A stretch of DNA of 64,000 nucleotides from Neoroseomonas lacus (GTDB lineage Bacteria; Pseudomonadota; Alphaproteobacteria; Acetobacterales; Acetobacteraceae): the NCBI RefSeq assembly GCF_014644535.1, contig NZ_BMKW01000006.1:186001-250000 (forward strand), given 5' to 3'. This document shows, piece after piece, positions 17,289 through 24,552 of the stretch. The notes beneath the pieces were generated by a model. The model did not search any database and was not told the DNA's origin. It was given only the letters and a program-made list of their open reading frames with translations. Made by a program: the position numbers and the translations under genes. How positions within the stretch are numbered: the first letter of the stretch is position 1; the number at the start of each line of letters is the position of its first letter.

Positions 17289-18437
17289 TTATGTCGCGGG
17301 GGCGCGCGCTGCGCGGGCCCGCTTTTCCAGCCACCAGCCCCAGGATGGCGGCCATCCGTCGAACCCCGGATCAGCGCCGAGCGCCTGCGCCGCATGCAGC
17401 ACCCAGTGCGGATTGAACAGCGCCTCGCGTCCGATGGCGATCAGGTCGGCGCGGCCCTCGCGAATCACGGCCTCGGCATAGTCCGGCGTGCGGATCAGGC
17501 CGACCGCGATGGTCGGCATGCCGGCCTCGCGCCGGATGCGTTCCGCGAAGGGCACCTGGTAGCCTTCCTGGCGGCGGATCATTCTTGTCGTCGTGCGTTC
17601 GCCAAGACCACCCGAGGAGCAGTCGACCAGGTCGACACCGCGCGCCTTCAAGGCGATGGCGGCGGCGACGCTGTCCTCGATCGTCCAGCCGCCCGGTTGG
17701 TCGTCGATGCATGACAGGCGCACCGAGAGTGGCAGATCCGACGGCCAGCCGGCCCGCACCGCTTCCGTCACGGCCAGGAGGAAACGCTGGCGACCGTCGA
17801 GATCGCCGCCCCAGCGATCCTCGCGCCTGTTGGCGATGGGTGAGAGGAAAGAATGGATCAGATAGCCGTGCGCGGCATGGATCTCGAGAAAGCGGAAGCC
17901 CGCCCGCGCGGCCCGCAGCGTCGCGCCGTGATAGGCGTCGATCGTGCGCGCGATCGCGTCCTCGTCCATCGCCAGGGGTTCGTGCCAGCCCGGATTGGCC
18001 GGCAGCGCGCTGGCCGCGAGCGTTGTCCATGGTGGTGTGCCGCGGGCGGCATCCGTGGCGGTGAGTGGATCATAGCCTTCCCATGGACGCCCGACGCTGC
18101 CTTTGCGGCCGGCATGGATGAGCTGCGTCGCCGGCACGGCGCCAGCGGCCTCGACCATCGCGGCGATGGGGCGCAGCGCGTCCTGCTGGGCGTCGTTCCA
18201 CAGGCCGAGATCATGCCATGTCACCCGGCCTTCCGGTGAGACCGCGAGCGCCTCGGTCATCACCGTGCCGGCGCCGCCAATGGCCTGGCGGCCGTAATGC
18301 TGGTCATGGAAGGCGGTGGGCAGGCCATCGGCCCCCGCCATGTACTGCTGCATCGGCGAGATCATGACGCGGTTGCGCATCGTCACCCCACGGAGGGTGA
18401 GCGGGCTGAACAGCACACTGTCCGGGGTGCCGGTCAT
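17289..18437 (-). CDS. Old yellow enzyme family NADH:flavin oxidoreductase
   Basis: A 382-residue FMN-dependent TIM-barrel reductase of the YqjM/NamA branch. The substrate-binding pair of histidines is in EIHAAHGYLIHSFLSP (near residue 184), and the phosphate-binding end is present (IAIGREALFNPHW). The cysteine that tunes the flavin in YqjM-type enzymes (SPMCMY) is replaced here by glutamine (SPMQQY, about residue 30), which should shift redox behaviour. These enzymes reduce activated C=C bonds, for example of maleimide-like or enone compounds. It is placed three bases after hyuB, suggesting it acts in the same pathway. Confidence 0.92.
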   Translation of the reverse strand: MTGTPDSVLFSPLTLRGVTMRNRVMISPMQQYMAGADGLPTAFHDQHYGRQAIGGAGTVMTEALAVSPEGRVTWHDLGLWNDAQQDALRPIAAMVEAAGAVPATQLIHAGRKGSVGRPWEGYDPLTATDAARGTPPWTTLAASALPANPGWHEPLAMDEDAIARTIDAYHGATLRAARAGFRFLEIHAAHGYLIHSFLSPIANRREDRWGGDLDGRQRFLLAVTEAVRAGWPSDLPLSVRLSCIDDQPGGWTIEDSVAAAIALKARGVDLVDCSSGGLGERTTTRMIRRQEGYQVPFAERIRREAGMPTIAVGLIRTPDYAEAVIREGRADLIAIGREALFNPHWVLHAAQALGADPGFDGWPPSWGWWLEKRARAARAPAT

Positions 18438-18440
18438 CGT

Positions 18441-20084
18441 TCAGCCCGCGCCGGCCGGTACTGTCACCAGGCCATCCTCGATGTCGCGCGCGAGGGCGGC
18501 CGGATCGCGCCGCGCGGCCTCGCCATATCCAGCGCCACCGCCGAGCGCCAGGGTTACGATATCGCCCTTGCGCAGTTCCATCTGATCCTTCGAGCGGGTC
18601 GGAATCCGCTGACCGTCGCGCTCGATCTCGCACCAGCCGGTTGCGCCCGTACCGCCGCCGAACAACCCTTCGGGGGCGCGGCGGAAGCGGTCGGAATAGA
18701 GTGCTAGCCTTGTGCCGTCCTCCAGGATCTCGATGCGGCGGATGAAGCCGGCACCGCCGCGATGCTGTCCGACGCCGGCGCTGTCCGGCCGCAGCGCGTA
18801 GTCGGTCACGCGAAAGAAGGAGAAATCCTGGTCCATTGCCTCCACCGGCGTGTTCGAGCAGTTGGAGAGTGGATTGTCGACGCCATCGCAGCCATCGCTC
18901 TCCGCCGTGGCGCCGAATCCGCCACCATAGACCTCGAGGTAGACCGACCAGCCCTGCGACCGGAGATGGGAGAGGCAAAATGAAGTGGTGGTGTCGAAGC
19001 CGCAGGCGATGACGCGTTCCGGCACCGCCTGCGCGAGCGCCTTCATCACCGCGTTCCAGGCGCGCGAACAGGCCTCCATGCGGGCGCGCACCGGCGCGGG
19101 ATGGCGCGGATTGAGCAGGGAGCCCAGCGGTGCCTCGACGTCGATCGGGCGCATCGCGCCGTCATTGAACGGGATGTCGGGGCTCGTCAGCGCCGCCTTG
19201 ATGGCCGAGACCGTCGCCGAGACGGTGGAGGCGAAGGGCGCATTGAGGTTGGTGCGTACCTGCGGCGACGTGCCGCTGAAATCGACCGAGATGCTCTCGC
19301 CCCTGACCGTGACGGTGGCGCGGACCGGCAACGGCGCATCGCTGATGCCGTCGTCATCCACTGCATCCTCGCCGACATAGACGCCGTCGGGGACGGCTGC
19401 GATGGCCGTGCGCATCCGTGTCTCGGAATAATCCTGCAGCGCGGCCATGGTTGCGCGCAGCTTGGCTACCCCGTAGCGCTTCGCCAATTCCTGCATGCGC
19501 AGCACGCCGACGGCATTGGCCGCCATCTGCGCGTCGAAGTCGCCCATCGTCTGTTGCGGCACGCGGACATTGGCGCGCAGCAGTCGCTCGAAGCCGCCAC
19601 CGTGCCAGTCCCGCTCAAGGTCGATCTTCATCGGCGGGATGATCAGCCCTTCGGAATAGACGTCCACCGCGGCCGGATTGAGCCCGGGGCTGCCGCCACC
19701 CAGGTCGAGGTGATGCGCAACCGAGGCAGCGAAGCCGATCACCTCCCCATCGACATGGACCGGGTGGAAGATGAAGACGTCCTGTAGGTGCTGGCCGCCT
19801 GAATAAGGGTCGTTGATGAACAACACCTCGCCCGGCTTCAGCGTCTGCGGCGGGAACATCGCGGCGCAGGGGCCGAAGATGCGCCCGATGGTGCCGAGCT
19901 GCATCGGGATCAGCTCGGCCTGCGCGACCGTCTGGCCGCGGGCGTCGAGCAGCGCCGCCGAGCCGTCGCGCGCCTCGCGCAGGATGGTGGAATAGGCCGA
20001 GCGGATCAGCTTCGCGCCCATCTCCCGCGCGGCGGCGATCAGCGACTGGCTGAGGATGGCGTATTCGACGGGATCAAGCTGCAT
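18441..20084 (-). CDS. hyuB: Hydantoinase/oxoprolinase B-subunit family protein (HyuB), second copy
   Basis: A full 547-residue HyuB. Visible blocks are LREARDGSAALLD, FINDPYSGGQHLQDVFIF, VAHHLDLGGGSPGLN, VDFSGTSPQVRTNLNAPFA and a C-terminal glycine-rich GDIVTLALGGGAGYG. The ATG at 20084 abuts the hyuA stop; a GTG three bases upstream is an equally possible start. A GGAGG site precedes both. It forms the second subunit of a cyclic-amide hydrolase with the gene upstream. Compared with the first copy it belongs to a distinct transport operon (Liv-type instead of Dpp-type). Confidence 0.93.
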   Translation of the reverse strand: MQLDPVEYAILSQSLIAAAREMGAKLIRSAYSTILREARDGSAALLDARGQTVAQAELIPMQLGTIGRIFGPCAAMFPPQTLKPGEVLFINDPYSGGQHLQDVFIFHPVHVDGEVIGFAASVAHHLDLGGGSPGLNPAAVDVYSEGLIIPPMKIDLERDWHGGGFERLLRANVRVPQQTMGDFDAQMAANAVGVLRMQELAKRYGVAKLRATMAALQDYSETRMRTAIAAVPDGVYVGEDAVDDDGISDAPLPVRATVTVRGESISVDFSGTSPQVRTNLNAPFASTVSATVSAIKAALTSPDIPFNDGAMRPIDVEAPLGSLLNPRHPAPVRARMEACSRAWNAVMKALAQAVPERVIACGFDTTTSFCLSHLRSQGWSVYLEVYGGGFGATAESDGCDGVDNPLSNCSNTPVEAMDQDFSFFRVTDYALRPDSAGVGQHRGGAGFIRRIEILEDGTRLALYSDRFRRAPEGLFGGGTGATGWCEIERDGQRIPTRSKDQMELRKGDIVTLALGGGAGYGEAARRDPAALARDIEDGLVTVPAGAG

Positions 20085-22093
20085 CACGCATCCCTCCGCA
20101 GGATCAGGTTACCTGCCTCGTCGCGTCTGGCAATCCAGCCTTCCGGCACCCAGGCCGTGGAGGAATAGCCCTCGATCAGCGCCGGGCCGGTGACGGCATC
20201 GGAAAAGCGCGCAGCGGGCACCAACCGTGCCTCGAGCGTGCGGCCATCGGCGGCGCGGATCGGCGCCGTGCCGGTGCGATCCGCGCCATCGCGTTCCTTC
20301 ACCTCTGGCAGCGTGTCGAGCCGCCGCCGCACGCTGTAGCGGAGCGAGACGATCTCCGACTTGCGGCCCGGTTCACCACCATGGAGATAGACCCGGCGAT
20401 GCGCCGCGGTGAAGCGTTCAGCCAGGGCGCCTTCGGTAAGGCCTTTCAGCGCGGCTTCCTCAATCGCCACCGGGATCTCGAATGCCTGGCCGACGAAACG
20501 CATATCGGCCTCGAGGCCATATTCCAGCGCGCCGTCGAGGCCGAGGCCACGGAATTCATCCGACGCCGTGGCCCGCAGCCTGGCCTCGGCGGCGCGCAAC
20601 GCATCGGGCGCGGCATCGTCGAGCGCCATGCGCCGCGTGACGCCATAGACCTTCACGTAATCCGCCGAGAGCAGGCCGAGCGCGGAAATCACGCCCGGAT
20701 TGGGCGGCACCAGGATCTCGGCGATCCCGAGCTCCTCGGCGATCTCGGCGGCGAGCAGTGGGCCCGCGCCGCCGAAGGGCACCAGTGCATAGTCGCGCGG
20801 ATCGCGCCCGCGTTCGGTAGAGACCAGCTGGATGGCGCGAACGATGTTCGCCACCGCAAGGCGGATCGCCGCCGCGGCCGCCCCGCGCACATCAGTGCCG
20901 AGCCGCGCCGCGACTTCCTCGAAGGCGCGATGCGCGGCATCGGCATCGAGGCTCATGGTGCCGCCGAGGAAGCTCTCGGGCCGGATGGTGCCGCGCACGA
21001 CATGGGCATCGGTGACCGTCGGCAGCGTGCCGCCACGGCGGTAGCAGGCCGGGCCGGGGTCGGCGCCGGCGCTGCGCGGGCCAACCCGGAGCATGCCGCC
21101 TTCGTCGATCCACACCAGGCTGCCGCCGCCCGCTCCGACCGAGACGATGTCGAGCACCGGCGTGCGGATCGGTAGCCCGTCCACTTCGGTCTCTGGTGCT
21201 AGCGCGGCCTCGCCCTTCTGCACCAGCGAGACGTCCGTGGAGGTGCCGCCCATGTCGAAGGTGATGAGGTCGCCACGACCCGAACGACCGGCCTGCCGGA
21301 TGGCGCCGACCACGCCGGCGGCCGGGCCGCTGAACAGCGCCGTGATGGCGTTGCGCCGCATGGCGACAGCCGGCAGGCGTCCGCCATTGGACTGCATGAC
21401 GCTGAACCGCCCCGTGAAGCCCGCCTGCGCGAGCCGCTCCCCGAAACGGTCGAGATAGCCATCGATGACCGGCTGCACATAGGCCGAGAGCACCGCGGTC
21501 GAGGCGCGCTCGTACTCGCGGAACTCCGGTGCGATGGCGTGGCTCGGCGCGATGCGGATATCGGGCAGCGCCGCGCCGATCAATTCGGCCAGCCGCATTT
21601 CGTGCAGCGGCGATGCGTAGGAGGACAGCAGGCAGATCGCCACGGCCGCGTAACCGCCGGCGGCGAGGGCGGGGATCAGCATCCGCGCGACCTCGGCCTC
21701 ATCGAGCGGCAGCACGATGTTGCCGCGCGCGTCGAGGCGCTCCGTCACCTCGAAGCAATCGCGTCGGCGCACCGGGGGCTCCGGCTTGGCGTAACGCAGG
21801 TCGTAGATGCTGCGGCGATCGTGGCGCTGCATGAAGAGGATGTCGCGAAAGCCGCGGGTGGTGACGAAGGCCACCTTCGCGCCGCGGCGTTCGAGAATGG
21901 CGTTGGTCGCGACGGTCGATCCATGCACCAGGTCGGTGACCGCGCCAGATGGGACGTTGCCGGCGATGAGCGCGTTGAACGCACCGATGTCGGGGCTGCG
22001 CGGCGTGCTCGGCACTTTCGCGACGACGGCGCGTCCGCCATCCAGCGCGACCAGATCGGTGAAGGTTCCGCCTACCTCGATGCCGACCCGCAT
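20084..22093 (-). CDS. hyuA: Hydantoinase/oxoprolinase A-subunit family protein (HyuA), second copy
   Basis: A 669-residue HyuA with the N-terminal GIEVGGTFTDLVALDGG block and the central ITFDMGGTSTDVSLVQ. The family phrase SVGAGGGSLVW is also present. The ATG at 22093 follows GGAAGGA. It opens a minus-strand operon of about ten kilobases (hyuA, hyuB, OYE, LivKHMGF, SDR). The leader contains a TGATTTTCA element (22113-22121) shared with the divergent XRE-cupin gene, which likely controls it. Confidence 0.93.
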   Translation of the reverse strand: MRVGIEVGGTFTDLVALDGGRAVVAKVPSTPRSPDIGAFNALIAGNVPSGAVTDLVHGSTVATNAILERRGAKVAFVTTRGFRDILFMQRHDRRSIYDLRYAKPEPPVRRRDCFEVTERLDARGNIVLPLDEAEVARMLIPALAAGGYAAVAICLLSSYASPLHEMRLAELIGAALPDIRIAPSHAIAPEFREYERASTAVLSAYVQPVIDGYLDRFGERLAQAGFTGRFSVMQSNGGRLPAVAMRRNAITALFSGPAAGVVGAIRQAGRSGRGDLITFDMGGTSTDVSLVQKGEAALAPETEVDGLPIRTPVLDIVSVGAGGGSLVWIDEGGMLRVGPRSAGADPGPACYRRGGTLPTVTDAHVVRGTIRPESFLGGTMSLDADAAHRAFEEVAARLGTDVRGAAAAAIRLAVANIVRAIQLVSTERGRDPRDYALVPFGGAGPLLAAEIAEELGIAEILVPPNPGVISALGLLSADYVKVYGVTRRMALDDAAPDALRAAEARLRATASDEFRGLGLDGALEYGLEADMRFVGQAFEIPVAIEEAALKGLTEGALAERFTAAHRRVYLHGGEPGRKSEIVSLRYSVRRRLDTLPEVKERDGADRTGTAPIRAADGRTLEARLVPAARFSDAVTGPALIEGYSSTAWVPEGWIARRDEAGNLILRRDA

Positions 22094-22112
22094 GGTTTTC
22101 CTTCCGTGCCCT

Positions 22113-22185
22113 TGATTTTCAGCTTTATGGTAGTCACACCCGTCGCATCGGAGGCAATAGTGAAAATCAGAGGTCTGATTTTTCA
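22113..22185. promoter_or_regulatory. TGAAAATCA-type dyads between hyuA and the XRE-cupin gene
   Basis: TGATTTTCA lies at 22113-22121, TGAAAATCAGA at 22161-22171, and TCTGATTTTTCA at 22174-22185. The last two form an 11-bp inverted repeat with one bulged base and a GG centre, ending directly at the XRE-cupin ATG. The first copy is 20 bases from the hyuA start. The window's only XRE gene is adjacent. This arrangement suggests an operator controlling both arms, and the RNA hairpin would also hide the AGAGG ribosome site. Confidence 0.6.
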
Positions 22186-22785
22186 ATGAGCGAGTTGGCG
22201 CCGACCGATCCAGCCGAGGATTCCGGGCCGTTGGCCCATATGGGCCAACGGCTGCGCGACTTGAGGCGCCGGCGGGCGCTGACGCTGCAGGCGCTGTCCG
22301 ATGAGAGCGGCGTGTCGATCGGTATGCTCAGCCAGATGGAGCGTGGTGTCTCGACGCCATCCATCCGCACGCTGCAGCGCGTGGCCGAGGCACTGAAGGT
22401 GCCGATCAATTGGTTCTTTTCCGACGGCACGTCGCCCACGGGCGCACCGCCCTGGGTCCTGCGCCGCGCGCATCGCCGCACCCTGTCGCTCGGTACCAAT
22501 GGCGTGACGAAGGAACTGCTCGCTCCGGCGGGCGATGGGGCGATCGAGTTGCTCTACGTCACCATCGAACCCGGCGGCTCGTCGGGGCCGTCGCCCTATA
22601 GTCATGTCGGCGAGGATGCGGGCATGGTGATCGAAGGCAGCATGAGGCTCGAGGTCAATGGCGAGACGTGCCTGCTCGGTGCGGGCGACGCCTTTCGCTT
22701 CAAGAGCACGCTGCCGCATCGCTTCGAGAACCCGGGCGAGGCGCGCGCAGTCGTGTTGTGGGCCGTGACGCCGCCCTTCTACTGA
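22186..22785 (+). CDS. XRE-family regulator with C-terminal cupin domain
   Basis: A 199-residue regulator. The helix-turn-helix spans about residues 19-75 (LRDLRRRRALTLQALSDESG ... SQMERGVSTPS). The C-terminal cupin is at about 115-195 (SHVGEDAGMVIEGSMRLEV ... PHRFENPGE). This class (SutR/PuuR-like) senses a small ligand in the cupin barrel and often controls neighbouring catabolic genes. The start at 22186 lies at the edge of an inverted repeat; an internal ATG at 22240, just before the HTH, is an alternative start. It diverges from the hyu operon and probably controls both arms. Confidence 0.92.
   Translation: MSELAPTDPAEDSGPLAHMGQRLRDLRRRRALTLQALSDESGVSIGMLSQMERGVSTPSIRTLQRVAEALKVPINWFFSDGTSPTGAPPWVLRRAHRRTLSLGTNGVTKELLAPAGDGAIELLYVTIEPGGSSGPSPYSHVGEDAGMVIEGSMRLEVNGETCLLGAGDAFRFKSTLPHRFENPGEARAVVLWAVTPPFY
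22228..22251. repeat. Perfect 24-base palindrome inside the XRE-cupin coding region
   Basis: The half-site CCGTTGGCCCAT at 22228-22239 is followed directly by its exact reverse complement at 22240-22251, with no mismatch. It encodes residues 15-22 just before the helix-turn-helix and is centred on a CATATG that contains the alternative start codon. It may be an internal operator or an RNA stem; no function is proven. Confidence 0.8.
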
Positions 22786-22900
22786 CGAGGGAGTCTGCTT
22801 TGACAGCGCTCCGGAACGCGCCGTACCGTCCTGGAGCGGCCTTGGCGCAAGAGCGAGGCGTTCACGGAGGACTGCCGGAAGATTGTCGGGAGGCAAGGCC

Positions 22901-23674
22901 ATGTCTACTCGGATGGACGATCGATCGCAATTCGCCGGGCGCGTCGGCCTTGTGACCGGTGCTGCATCGGGCCTGGGCCGCAGCGTTGCGGTGGCGCTTG
23001 CCGACGCCGGCGCGCGTCTCGTCCTTTTCGATCGTGATGCTGACGGATTGCACGCGACGGCGACGCAGTGTCCGGGGTCTGTCGCCGTCGCCGGGGACGT
23101 CTCGCAGGGCAGTGACATGGCACGCGCGGCGGAGGCGCTTGATGCGCTCGGGCCGGTTTCCCTGCTGGTCACGGCCGCCGGCATTCTCGGGCCGACGGCG
23201 CCCCTGGCCGATGTCACCGAACAGGCGTGGGACCGGCTGTTCGCCGTCAACGTCAAGGGAAGCTGGTTGGCGCTGAAGCACGTCCTGCCGCGCATGATTG
23301 CGGCAGGTGGGGGCTCCGTGGTGACGCTGGCGTCGGGAGCGGGACTTGCCGGCAATGCCACCTTTCCCGCCTATTCCGCCAGCAAGGGAGCCGTGGTGTT
23401 GATGACGCGCAGCGTCGCCGCCAGCCATACCGCGCAGGGCATCCGGGCCAACACCGTCTGTCCCGGGCCGATCGAGACGCCGATGCTGCGCGAGACCTTT
23501 GCTGCCGCCGGCGAGGGTGCCGCGGAGCGCGAGGTCATCTTCCGCACGCGCAATCCGATGGGCCGCTTCGGCACGCCCGACGAAGTCACTGCCGCGGTGC
23601 TGTTCCTGCTCAGCGATGCGGCATCCTACATCAACGGCGTCGCGCTGCCCGTGGATGGCGGGCGCCTCGCATGA
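22901..23674 (+). CDS. Short-chain dehydrogenase/reductase (SDR, FabG-like)
   Basis: A 257-residue SDR with TGAASGLG near residue 23, TAAGILG near 95 in place of the usual NNAG, and YSASK near 160. The C-terminus VALPVDGGRLA is standard. I chose the ATG at 22901, which follows GGGAGG, over an in-frame ATG 18 bases upstream. It lies 115 bases after the XRE gene and 31 bases before the CE4 hydrolase, in the plus-strand arm of the cluster. The cofactor preference is not clear. Confidence 0.9.
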   Translation: MSTRMDDRSQFAGRVGLVTGAASGLGRSVAVALADAGARLVLFDRDADGLHATATQCPGSVAVAGDVSQGSDMARAAEALDALGPVSLLVTAAGILGPTAPLADVTEQAWDRLFAVNVKGSWLALKHVLPRMIAAGGGSVVTLASGAGLAGNATFPAYSASKGAVVLMTRSVAASHTAQGIRANTVCPGPIETPMLRETFAAAGEGAAEREVIFRTRNPMGRFGTPDEVTAAVLFLLSDAASYINGVALPVDGGRLA

Positions 23675-23705
23675 CACTTCCGCCGCCTGCGAAGGGGACC
23701 CATGA

Positions 23706-24527
23706 ATGACCGGATCAAGCGTGAACTGGCCCGGCGGTGCGCGCATCGCCGTCACCCTGACCTTCGACTTCGACGCCGAGACGCTGTGGCTGTCGCGCGA
23801 TCCGGCGAATGCGCAGCGCCCGGGCACGCTTAGCCAGGGCGTCTATGGCGCACGGATCGGCGTGCCGAAGATCCTCGAGACCCTGAAGGAAGCCGGCGTG
23901 CCGGCCACGTTCTTCATCCCCGGATGGACCGTTGAGAACCATGCCGATCGGGCGGAGATGGTGCTCAAGGCCGGTCATGAGATCGGCCACCATTCCTACT
24001 CCCATGCCTGGATCGACCCCGCCTTTCCGGAGCAGGAGGTGGAGGAGATGGAGCGCGGTCTCGACGCGCTGAAGCGCGTGCTGGGCGTGGTGCCGAAGGG
24101 CTACCGTTCGCCGGCCGGCGAGACCAGCGACAACACCATCCGGCTGCTGGCCAAGCACGGCTTCCTCTACGACAGCTCGATGATGGCGGAGATCAATCCG
24201 TATCGCATCACGGCGCCGGACGGCTCCTCGATCATCGAACTGCCCTGGCATTGGAGCCTCGACGACGCGCCGTTCCTGCTCTTCTCGATCAAGACGCCGC
24301 GGCCGATCTTCACCAACAGCCACATCCGCGAGGTCTGGCAGGACGAGTTCCGCGAGATCCATCGCTGGGGCGGGTACTACAACCTGGTGATGCATCCGCA
24401 GTTCACCGGACGTCCGAGCCGCATCGCCCTGCTGCGCGAGATGATCGCCTTCATGCGTGGCTTCGAGGGTGTGTGGTTCGCCACCTGCAGCCAGGTCGCC
24501 GAGGCCTGGGCCACGTCGCAGTCCTGA
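23706..24527 (+). CDS. CE4/NodB-fold hydrolase, possibly a cyclic imidase rather than a polysaccharide deacetylase
   Basis: A 273-residue NodB-homology protein. The metal and catalytic residues are visible: TFDFD at residues 19-23 and H96-x3-H100 in GHHSYSH, followed by YRSPAGE near 138 and a C-terminal VMHPQFTG. There is no signal peptide or transmembrane segment, so it is predicted to be cytoplasmic, which argues against a cell-wall role. The PgdA/PuuE-like branch of this superfamily includes allantoinase and cyclic imide hydrolases. The neighbouring hyuAB genes make cyclic imide, ureide or amide hydrolysis the most likely role. Exact substrate unknown. Confidence 0.85.
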   Translation: MTGSSVNWPGGARIAVTLTFDFDAETLWLSRDPANAQRPGTLSQGVYGARIGVPKILETLKEAGVPATFFIPGWTVENHADRAEMVLKAGHEIGHHSYSHAWIDPAFPEQEVEEMERGLDALKRVLGVVPKGYRSPAGETSDNTIRLLAKHGFLYDSSMMAEINPYRITAPDGSSIIELPWHWSLDDAPFLLFSIKTPRPIFTNSHIREVWQDEFREIHRWGGYYNLVMHPQFTGRPSRIALLREMIAFMRGFEGVWFATCSQVAEAWATSQS

Positions 24528-24552
24528 CCGATCCAGAAGGAGAGCACCGCCG

